Shown here one piece after another: positions 1-11,800 of a stretch of DNA of 64,000 bases (position 1 is its first letter; every line of letters begins with the position of its first letter). The stretch lies in assembly GCF_900129465.1 (NCBI RefSeq), contig NZ_FSRA01000001.1, forward strand, positions 1,924,482 through 1,988,481, in the 5' to 3' direction. The position numbers and the translations under genes are program-made. A model generated the notes under the pieces. That model searched no databases. It saw only the letters and a list, made by a program, of their open reading frames with translations, and was not told where the DNA came from. The stretch comes from Chitinophaga niabensis (GTDB lineage Bacteria; Bacteroidota; Bacteroidia; Chitinophagales; Chitinophagaceae).

Positions 1-3000
1 AACTGCTCTGCGGTTCCGAATATCAGCGTAGTTAAGAACGAAGTTCGCACCAACGGCGCCTGCGCTAATACTTATACCCTCACCCGTACATGGGTGGTGA
101 GTGACGAGTGTGGTAATGATACCACAATCACGCAAGTGATCACCGTTCAAGACACCGTTGCACCAAGGTTCGACATAGTAGCCCCGGCGGATACTACGGT
201 AGATTGTAACAGTGTGCCGGCTCAACCAGTGATCACTGCTACAGACAACTGTTCTGTAACACCAAATATCACTGTGGTGAGGAACGAAGTACGTACTAAC
301 GGTACTTGTCCTAATACTTATATCCTCACCCGTACCTGGACTGCTACAGATGAATGTGGTAATGATACCACCATCACACAGGTGATCAACGTAAGAGATA
401 CAGCTGCACCGAGATTCGATGTAGTAGCTCCTGCGGATACCACCGTGGATTGTAACAGCGTTCCGGCTCAACCGGTGATCAATGCTACCGATAACTGCTC
501 TGCAACAGGTAACATCACCATAACCAGGAACGAAGTACGCACCAATGGATCTTGCGCTAACAGCTACACCCTCACCCGTACATGGACTGCTGTTGATGAA
601 TGTGGTAATGATACTACTATCAGACAGATCATTCATGTCCAGGATACTGTTGCGCCAAGGTTTAATGCAATCGCCACTGCGGATACCACTGTGGATTGTA
701 ACAGTGTGCCTGCTCAACCGGTGATCAATGCTACCGATAACTGTTCCGCAACAGGTAATATCACCATAACCAGGAATGAAGTACGTACCAACGGTACCTG
801 CGCTAACAGCTACATCCTCACCCGTACATGGACTGCTGTTGATGAATGTGGTAATGATACCACTATCACCCAGGTGATCAACGTGAGGGATACAACAGCG
901 CCGGTATTCACTGTGATTGTACCTGCTGATACTACAGTAGATTGTAACAGCGTACCGGCTCAGGCAGTGATCACCGCTACAGACAACTGTTCTGCAACAG
1001 GTAATATCACCATAACCAGGAACGAAGTGCGCACTAATGGTACATGTGCCAACAGCTACACCCTTACCCGTACATGGACAGCTGTAGATGAATGTGGCAA
1101 TGATACTACTATCACACAAGTGATCAACGTGAGGGATACAACTGCTCCGGTGGTAACTACGGTTATCCCGGCTGCCAGAACGGTAGATTGTGATGCGGTT
1201 CCTGTTCAGGAAGATATCACGGCTACTGATAACTGCTCTGCGGTTCCGAATATCTCAGTAGTTAAGAACGAAGTTCGCACCAACGGCGCTTGCGCTAATA
1301 CTTATACCCTCACCCGCACATGGGTAGTGAGCGATGAGTGTGGTAATGATACTACTATCACACAAGTACTTCATGTTCAGGATACTACTGCTCCGGTGGT
1401 AACCGTGGTTATACCAGCAACCAGAACCGTAGATTGTGATGCAGTTCCTGTTCAGGAAGATATCACAGCTACTGATAACTGCTCTGCAGTTCCGAACATC
1501 TCAGTTGTTAAGAACGAAGTTCGTACCAACGGTACTTGTAGTAATACTTATACCCTCACCCGTACATGGGTTGTGAGCGATGAATGTGGTAATGATACTA
1601 CTATTACCCAGGTGATACATGTTCAGGATACAACTGCTCCGGTATTTGCTGTGGCCGCCCCGGCTGATACTACGGTAGATTGTAACAGTGTACCTGCCCA
1701 ACCAGTGATCACTGCTACAGACAACTGTTCTGTAACGCCAAATATCACTGTGGTGAGGAACGAAGTACGCACTAACGGTACTTGTCCTAATACTTATATC
1801 CTCACCCGTACCTGGACTGCTACAGATGAATGTGGTAATGATACCACCATCACCCAGGTGATCAACGTAAGAGATACGGCTGCACCGAGATTCGATGTAG
1901 TAGCGCCAGCAGACACCACCGTGGATTGTAACAGCGTTCCGGCTCAACCGGTGATCAATGCTACCGATAACTGCTCTGCAACAGGTAATATCACCATAAC
2001 CAGGAACGAGGTTCGCACCAATGGATCTTGCGCTAACAGCTACACCCTCACCCGTACATGGACGGCTGTTGATGAATGTGGTAATGATACCACTATCACG
2101 CAGGTGATCAACGTAAGGGATACGGCTGCACCGAGATTCGATGTAGTAGCACCTGCTGACACCACTGTGAATTGTGATGCAGTTCCTGCTCAGCCGGTGT
2201 TCAATGCTACCGATAACTGCTCTGCTACCGGTAATATTACCATAACCAGGAATGAGGTTCGTACCAACGGTACCTGCGCTAACAGCTACACCCTCACCCG
2301 TACATGGACAGCTGTAGACGAATGTGGTAATGACACCACCATCACTCAGATCATTCATGTTCAGGATACTACTGCTCCGGTATTCACTGTGATTGTACCA
2401 GCTGATACTACAGTAGATTGTAACAGCGTACCTGCTCAGGCAGTGATCACCGCTACAGACAACTGTTCTGCAACAGGTAATATCACGATAACCAGGAACG
2501 AAGTACGCACTAATGGTACATGTGCCAACAGCTACACCCTCACCCGTACATGGACAGCTGTTGACGAATGTGGTAATGATACTACCATTACGCAAGTGGT
2601 ACATGTTCAGGATACAACGGCTCCGGTGGTAACAACCATTATCCCGGCTGCCAGAACGGTAGATTGTGATGCAGTTCCTGTTCAGGAAGATATCACGGCT
2701 ACAGACAACTGCTCTGCAGTTCCGAATATCAGCGTAGTTAAGAACGAAGTTCGCACCAACGGCGCCTGCGCTAATACTTATACCCTCACCCGCACATGGG
2801 TAGTGAGTGACGAGTGTGGTAATGATACCACTATCACACAAGTACTTCATGTTCAGGATACTACTGCTCCGGTGGTAACCGTGGTTATCCCGGCTGCTAG
2901 AACGGTAGATTGTGATGCGGTTCCTGTTCAGGAAGATATTACAGCTACTGATAACTGCTCTGCGGTTCCGAATATCAGCGTAGTTAAGAACGAAGTTCGC

Positions 3001-5815
3001 ACCAACGGCGCCTGCGCTAACACTTATACCCTCACCCGTACATGGGTAGTGAGTGATGAGTGTGGTAATGATACCACTATCACACAAGTGATCACCGTTC
3101 AAGACACCGTTGCGCCAAGGTTCGACATAGTAGCCCCGGCGGACACTACCGTGGATTGTAACAGTGTACCGGCTCAACCAGTGATTACTGCTACAGACAA
3201 TTGCTCCGCTACCGGTAATATCACAGTAACTAGAAATGAAGTGCGTACCAATGGATCTTGCGCTAATAGCTATATCCTTACCCGCACCTGGACTGCTACA
3301 GATGAATGTGGTAATGATACCACCATCACACAGGTGATCAACGTAAGAGATACAGCTGCACCGAGATTCGATGTAGTAGCGCCAGCAGATACCACCGTGG
3401 ATTGCAACAGCGTTCCGGCTCAACCGGTGATCAATGCTACCGATAACTGCTCTGCAGCAGGTAACATCACCATTACAAGGAACGAGGTTCGCACCAATGG
3501 ATCTTGCGCTAACAGCTATATCCTCACCCGTACATGGACTGCTGTTGATGAATGTGGTAATGATACCACCATCACACAGGTGATCAACGTAAGAGATACG
3601 GCTGCACCGAGATTTGATATAGTAGCTCCTGCGGATACCACCGTGGATTGTAACAGTGTGCCTGCTCAACCGGTGATCACTGCTACCGATAACTGCTCTG
3701 CAGCAGGTAACATCACCATAACCAGGAATGAAGTACGCACCAATGGATCTTGCGCTAACAGCTACATCCTCACCCGTACATGGACTGCTGTTGACGAATG
3801 TGGTAATGATACTACTATCACACAGGTGATCCATGTCCAGGATACCGTTGCGCCAAGGTTTAATGCAATCGCCCCTGCGGATACCACTGTGGATTGTAAC
3901 AGTGTGCCTGCTCAACCAGTGATCACTGCTACAGACAACTGCTCTGCTACAGGCAACATCACTGTTACTAGGAATGAAGTACGCACTAACGGCGCCTGCG
4001 CTAACAGCTACACCCTCACCCGTACATGGACTGCTGTTGATGAATGTGGTAATGATACCACCATCACCCAGATCATTCATGTTCAGGATACAACGGCTCC
4101 GAGATTCGATGTGATCGCACCTGCGGACACTACCGTAGATTGCAATACCGTTCCGGTACAACCTGATATCACCGCTACAGACAACTGTTCTGCAACAGGT
4201 AATATCACGATAACCAGGAACGAAGTACGCACTAATGGCACCTGCGCTAACAGCTACACCCTCACCCGTACATGGACAGCTGTAGATGAATGTGGTAATG
4301 ACACTACTATCACCCAGGTGATCAACGTGAGGGATACAACTGCTCCGGTGGTAACTACGGTTATTCCGGCAACCAGAACGGTAGATTGTGATGCAGTCCC
4401 TGTTCAGGAAGATATCACGGCTACAGACAACTGCTCTGCAGTTCCGAATATCAGCGTAGTTAAGAACGAAGTTCGCACCAATGGCGCCTGCGCTAATACT
4501 TATACCCTCACCCGCACATGGGTAGTGAGCGATGAGTGTGGTAATGATACCACCATCACACAAGTACTTCATGTTCAGGACACTACTGCTCCGGTGGTAA
4601 CCGTGGTTATTCCAGCAACCAGAACGGTAGATTGTGATGCGGTTCCTGTTCAGGAAGATATCACGGCTACTGATAACTGCTCTGCGGTTCCGAATATCAG
4701 CGTAGTTAAGAACGAAGTTCGCACCAACGGCGCCTGCGCCAATACTTATACCCTCACCCGTACATGGGTAGTGAGTGATGAGTGTGGTAATGATACCACT
4801 ATCACACAAGTGATCACCGTTCAAGACACCGTTGCACCAAGGTTCGATATAGTCGCCCCGGCGGATACTACCGTGGATTGTAACAGTGTACCTGCCCAAC
4901 CAGTGATTACTGCTACAGACAACTGCTCTGCAACGCCAAATATCACTGTGGTGAGGAACGAAGTGCGTACTAACGGTACTTGTCCTAATACTTATATCCT
5001 CACCCGCACCTGGACTGCTACAGACGAATGTGGTAATGATACCACCATCACCCAGGTGATCAACGTAAGAGATACAGCTGCACCGAGATTCGATGTAGTA
5101 GCGCCAGCAGACACCACAGTGGATTGTAACAGCGTTCCGGCTCAACCGGTGATCAATGCTACCGATAACTGCTCTGCAGCAGGTAACATCACCATAACCA
5201 GGAACGAGGTTCGCACCAATGGATCTTGCGCTAACAGTTATATCCTTACCCGTACATGGACCGCTGTTGATGAATGTGGTAATGATACTACTATCACACA
5301 AACCATACATGTACAGGATACAACGGCTCCGAGATTCGATGTGATCGCACCTGCGGACACTACCGTAGATTGCAATACCGTTCCGGTACAACCTGACATC
5401 ACCGCTACAGACAATTGCTCTGCAACAGGCAATATCACTGTAACAAAGAACGAAGTACGCACTAACGGCGCCTGCGCTAACAGCTACACCCTCACCCGCA
5501 CATGGACAGCTGTAGATGAATGTGGTAATGATACCACCATAACACAGGTGATCAACGTAAGAGATACCGTTGCACCAAGATTTGATGCAGCCGCTCCTGC
5601 AGACACCACCGTGGATTGCCAAAGCGTTCCGGCTCAACCGGTGATCACTGCTACAGACAACTGCTCTGCTACAGGCAACATCACTGTAACCAGAAATGAA
5701 GTACGCACTAACGGTGCCTGCGCTAACAGCTACACCCTCACCCGTACATGGACGGCTGTAGATGAGTGTGGTAATGATACTACTATCACGCAAGTGGTAC
5801 ATGTTCAGGACACCT
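1..5815 (+). repeat. Near-identical 246-bp coding tandem repeat with higher-order structure
   Basis: The unit is 246 bp (82 codons). The GATGAATGTGG landmark recurs at 349, 595, 841 and 1087 and is still in exact register at 5761, so there is no net indel over 22 units. Units are not equally alike. The opening sequence at base 1 recurs almost perfectly at 2953 (12 units away) and 4675 (19 units away), and more loosely at 1477 (6 units away). Linker types such as VVTTVIPA, VVTVVIPA and VAPRFDIV return in the same order. This indicates 6- to 7-unit blocks copied as a whole. Confidence 0.95.
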
Positions 5816-8800
5816 CCGCTCCTGTTATCCTGGTAGTTCCGGCAGATACCACCGTGAATTGCGATGTAGTTCCGGCTATGATAGACCTGACAGCCACAGA
5901 TAATTGTAACGGCCCTGTAACCGTAACCAAATCTGAAACCCGTCAGAACGGAACCTGCGACAACAGCTACATCCTCACACGTACATGGACGGCTACTGAC
6001 GCATGCGGAAATGACTCAGTCTACAGGCAAATAGTGACCGTACAAGACACTACACATCCAACGATCCTGGTGATCCCCGCAGATACTACTGTAAATTGTG
6101 ATGCAGTTCCTGCCCAACCGGATCTGACAGGTGTAGATAATTGTTCTGCTACCGTAACCGTAACCAAAGCTGAAACCCGTGTGAATGGCAGCTGCGCAAA
6201 TAGCTACCAATTGATCCGCACATGGACAGCTACGGATGCCTGTGGCAACGACACCACTTATACACAGCTGGTAACCGTTCAGGATACCACTAAACCAATA
6301 TTCCCGGCAGTTCCGGCTGATACCATCGTGAATTGCGATGCAGTACCTGCTCAGGCAACCATCGCCGCTACAGATAATTGCTCCGGCACTGTAACCGTGA
6401 CCATGGCAGAAACGCGCATCAATGGCAGCTGTGCAAACAACTACCAGCTGATCCGCACATGGACTGCTACGGATGCTTGCGGCAACGACTCTACATACAG
6501 ACAGGTGGTAACAGTTCAGGACACTACTAAACCACTGATCCCGAACGTTCCGGCAGACACCACCGTGAACTGTGATGCTGTTCCGGCACAGGTAACCCTG
6601 GCAGGCACAGACAACTGCTCCGGTACTGTAACCATAACAACAGGTGAAACGCGCATCAATGGCAACTGTGCCAGCAACTATCAGTTGATCCGCACATGGA
6701 CTGCTACGGATGCCTGTGGTAACGACACCACTTATACACAGGTGGTAACTGTAAGAGATACTACTAACCCTGTATTTGATATCATAGCACCAGCAGACAC
6801 AACTGTAAGCTGCTCTGCTGTTCCTGTACAGCCAGACCTTACCGCTACAGACAATTGCTCCAGCACTGTAACTGTAACGAAAGCTGAAACACGCATCAAC
6901 GGTACCTGCGCTAACAGCTACCAACTGATCCGCACATGGACGGCTACGGATGCTTGTGGTAACGATACGATATACAGACAAGTGATCAATGTGGTAGATA
7001 CAAGCAGGCCTGTGTTCACCCTGCCTGTACCGGCTGATACCACGGTGAGCTGCCACGCTATCCCAACCCAGGCAGACCTGAGTGTTACGGATAACTGCAG
7101 CGCAGCAACAAATATCATCGTACTGAAGAACGAGGTGAAACAGCCGCTCCCTGGTGCCTGCGTGAATAATTACCTCCTGATCCGCACATGGACGGCTATG
7201 GATGAATGCAGAAATACGGTAACGGTTACTCAAACCATTACGGTGGTGGATACAACCCGCCCAACATTCACCAGCCCTGTTCCCGCAGACATAACAGTAG
7301 AATGTAATGCTATACCAACAGCACCGGTGATGACCGCTACTGATAATTGCAGCACTGCCAATGGCGTTACTGTGAACTACACTGAAACACGTGTGAACAT
7401 CCCGGGCGCCTGTGTGAACAATTACCAGCTGGTACGCACCTGGACGGCAACAGATGAATGTGGTAACAGCAACATTGTATCGCAGACCATTACCGTACAG
7501 GATACCACTGCGCCGGTATTCACTATCGCTACACCGGCTAACGCTACTGTAGAATGTGACATGGTTCCGGCTCAACCGGACCTCACAGCAACAGATAATT
7601 GCTCTGCTACCGTAACAGTTACTAAAGCCGAACAACGTATCAACGGTACCTGCGCTAACAGTTACACGTTGATCCGTACCTGGACCGCAACAGATGAATG
7701 TGGTAACGACACAACTATCACCCAGACCATTACGGTGATGGATCGTACCAAACCAACATTCACCAGTCCGATCCCGGCTGATACAACTGTGAATTGTGAT
7801 GCGATACCAGTACCACCGGTATTAACCGCAAACGATAAGTGCAGCATCACGGTAGGTATCACATTCAATGAACAACATATTACCATCCCTGGCGCATGCG
7901 TCAATAATTACAGGCTGCTCCGCACCTGGACAGCTACTGACGAGTGTGGCAACTATACAACTGTTATGCAGGTAGTAACAGTGGTTGATACAACCAGACC
8001 TGTATTCACCATGCCTGTACCGGCTAACATCACCATAGATTGCGATGCTATCCCAACACAACCGGATCTCACCGCTATGGACAACTGCTCTGCCACTAAT
8101 AATGTAACCATCACTAAAGCAGAACAACGTATCAATGGTAACTGTGCGAACAACTACCAGTTGATCCGTACCTGGACGGCTACTGACGAGTGTGGAAACA
8201 GAGCTACCGCTACACAGGTGATCACGGTACAGGATACCACCAAACCGGTATTCAGTATGCCAGCACCTGCTGATGCAACGGTAGAATGTAATAACATCCC
8301 TGCTCAACCTGTACTTACAGCTACAGACAATTGCAGCACCGGTACTATAAACGTGGTAAGGTCAGAACGCATGGAACAGATCCCGGGTGCTATGTGCGCA
8401 AGCAACTACCGCCTGATCCGCACCTGGACCGCAACTGACGAGTGTGGAAACAGTACTGCTGTGCAGCAGATCCTCACAGTAATAGATACTACACCTCCAA
8501 GCTTTACCATTGCAGTTCCTGCAGACATAACGGTGGATTGTAATAATATCCCGGCTCAGCCTAACCTGACTGCTACGGATAATTGTACACCGACTAACAG
8601 GATCACGGTAGCGAAAGACCAACGCCGTGAAGACATCCCTGGTGCTTGCGTAAACAACTACCGCCTGATCCGCACCTGGATAGCAACTGACGAATGTGGC
8701 AACAGGGCCACCGCTACGCAGGTGATCACGGTACAGGATACTACAAGGCCAACATTTACGGTATCCATCCCGGCGGATGCAACAGTAGAATGTAGTGCAA

Positions 8801-11800
8801 TACCAGCTCAACCGGATCTGAGCGTAACAGACAACTGTACGCCATCCAACCTGGTAACTGTTGTGAAGAATGAGCGCAGAGAAAATATCCCTGGCGCCTG
8901 TGTGAACAACTACCGCCTGATCCGCACCTGGACGGCAACTGACGAGTGTGGCAACAGCAGAACAGTTGAGCAGATCCTTACAGTAACAGATCGTACCGCT
9001 CCGGCCTTCACGATCTCCACTCCTGCCGACGCAACGGTAGAATGTAACGCAATACCGGTTCAGCCGATGCTGACAGCCATGGATAATTGCAGCCCTGCAA
9101 GCGCTGTAACGGTAACAAGGGCTGAACGCAGAGAGAACATACCTGGCGCATGTGTGAACAACTACCGCCTGATCCGCACCTGGACGGCAACCGACGAGTG
9201 TGGTAACAGCAGAACTGTTCAACAGGTGATCACCGTACAGGATACTACTAAACCGGTATTCTCTACTACACCACCTGCAGACATCACGGTAGAGTGTAAT
9301 GCAATCCCTGCTCAGCCAGACCTGATGGCTACTGATAACTGTTCTGCCATGAACATGATCACCATTGTGAAGAATGAAGTGAGAGAAACCATCCCTGGTG
9401 CGTGCGCGAATAACTATCGTCTGATCCGCACCTGGACGGCAACCGACGAATGTGGTAACAGCAGAGTGGCAAGACAGGTTGTAACCGTACAGGATAAAAC
9501 AGCACCAGTGTTCAACATGGTTCCACCAGCCAGCATGACGGTGAATTGCCACGAAGTACCAGCTGCACCGGTATTAACGGCTACGGATAACTGCTCAATG
9601 AGCAATAACGTAACAGTGGTGTACAGCTTCGTTAAAACACAATTGTCTGCTACCTGCGTGTACAACTACAGGCTGGACCGTATGTGGACGGCTACGGATG
9701 AATGCGGTAACAAGGCCATCGTAAGACAGGTGATCACGGTAATAGATACAACCAGGCCGGTATTCAATGCGCCAACGCCAAGGGATACCACCGTAAGTTG
9801 CGAGTCTATACCAAATCCACAGATCGTTACTGCATCCGATAACTGCAGTCGCCCTGGTGGTGTGATCATCACACATAAACAAACAAGGCAGGATATTCCG
9901 GGCGCTTGTAAGAACTATCGCCTGATCAACACCTGGACGGCCAAAGATGAATGCGGTAACACTTCAGTGATCACACAGGTGATAACAGTAGTAGACACTA
10001 CAAGACCGGTAATAGCAGCACCACCTGCAGATATTACCATCATGTGCGGCGCACCGGTTCCGGCTAATATGATCGAGTTGAATGCTACCGATAATTGCGA
10101 CGGTACATTCCCGAAAAAAGTGAAATACACCATCGATCCATACGTGAAGGACCTGTGCAACGGCTACACCATTATCAGAAGATGGAGCGTATCTGACGCA
10201 TGCGGTAATGCAGCGCAGGATGTTATCCAACGGATCATTGTAAGGCCTTGTCCGAAACCTGAACTCGAAGCCGATGTAGTGGTGAATTGCTCCAGCAATC
10301 CGTTCATCACCCTCAAAACAAAGGGTAACGTGAATAAACCGGTATATGTACTGGTAGGTGTAACACCAGCCAATGCGGTACAGGTACCACTGATCTCTAC
10401 AAACAACCGCTTCAACCTGAATGGCGCTACCACAGCTTCCTTCATAGTTCGGGACGGTGTTACAGGCTGTGCTTCCGATACCATGACCTATAACATCAGC
10501 TACCTGCAAATGCCGGTTGTGAACCTGGGTAACGATACAAGCATCTGCGGCAGCAACGGTATGGTACTCGATGCAGGCCCTGCTAACTTCGGATACCAGA
10601 TCAGGTGGTCTACCGGTGAAACAACACAACGTATCAGGGTAGTGAACCCCGGCACATATAAAGTAACCGTAAGCAACGGTATGTGTGTAACCACAGATTC
10701 GATCAAGGTAGGTGTAATACCAATGCCGCTGGTTAATCTGCCGGATACTACCATCTGCCGCGGTCAGAATGTGAAACTGGATGCCACCGTATCAGGCGCA
10801 TCTTACCTCTGGAGCACCGGAGCAACATCACCTTCGATCAATGTAAGTACGCAGGAACGCTTCTGGGTAAGAGTGATGAAGAATGGCTGTATCACGATAG
10901 ATACGATCAACGTAACCGTGAATCCGCCACCAGATATCTCACTCAGCAGAGATACAACCATCTGCCCTGGCCAGACAGTGATGCTGACTGTAACTACAAA
11001 TGCAGGCCGTGTTCAGTGGGGTACCGGAGAAATGGGTAACTCTATCATGGTGAGCAAAGCCGGTAGCTACTCCGTATCTGTGTACAGAGATAATTGTGTG
11101 GTGAAAGAATTCGTGAAAGTGAGTGAACGCCCTGCCATGAAGTTCGATCTCGGTCCGGACAGGATCATGTGTCCAGGCGGAAGTATCCTTATCGATGCCC
11201 GCAACCCGGATGCAGCTTCCTACCGCTGGAACGACGGGGATACAGATCCGGTGAAATCTATCACGCAAGGTGGTAAATACATTATCGGTGTACTGGATAG
11301 GTATTGCGACCGCTACATGTCAGACAGCATCAATGTTGTCATAGCCGGTCCGCCAACTGTGAACCTGGGTAATGATACCACTATCTGCAGAGGCATCCGC
11401 TTCATATTGAAATCTAACGCGAAGAATGCTACCTCGTACAGATGGAGCAACGGTGCAACCACCAGCTCTATTGAGATCACGCAGCCTGGCACTTACAGCG
11501 TAACAGCTTACAATGATTGCGGAAGCACTACAGATGAGATCACCATCAATATGAAAGAGTGCGACAGTCGTCCGGACTTCCCGAACGTCTTCTCTCCGAA
11601 CGGTGATGGAAATAACGATGTGTTCCGCCCGGTTATCAGAGGACCAATGTATGACTACGAACTGCGGATCTTCAACCGTTGGGGTGAGCTGGTGTTTATC
11701 AGTAAGGATATGCACCTCGGATGGGATGGTACTTACAAGGGACGTAATGTAGACATAAGCACCTTCGTATGGTGGCTCAGCTACAAGAAAGTAAGGAACG

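Noticed and set aside
1501-5802. A 1,433-codon open frame on the minus strand
   Set aside because: It is an antisense shadow of the 246-bp repeats: since one unit lacks stop codons in that frame, all copies do. Its translation has no domain or signal.
6016-9552. Further long leftward frames (6016-7635, 7822-8307, 8362-9552)
   Set aside because: These are the same repeat-driven shadows of the giant gene.
1-10235. Possible CRISPR-like array
   Set aside because: The repeats are 246 bp, coding, without unique spacers, and translate to a known domain type.
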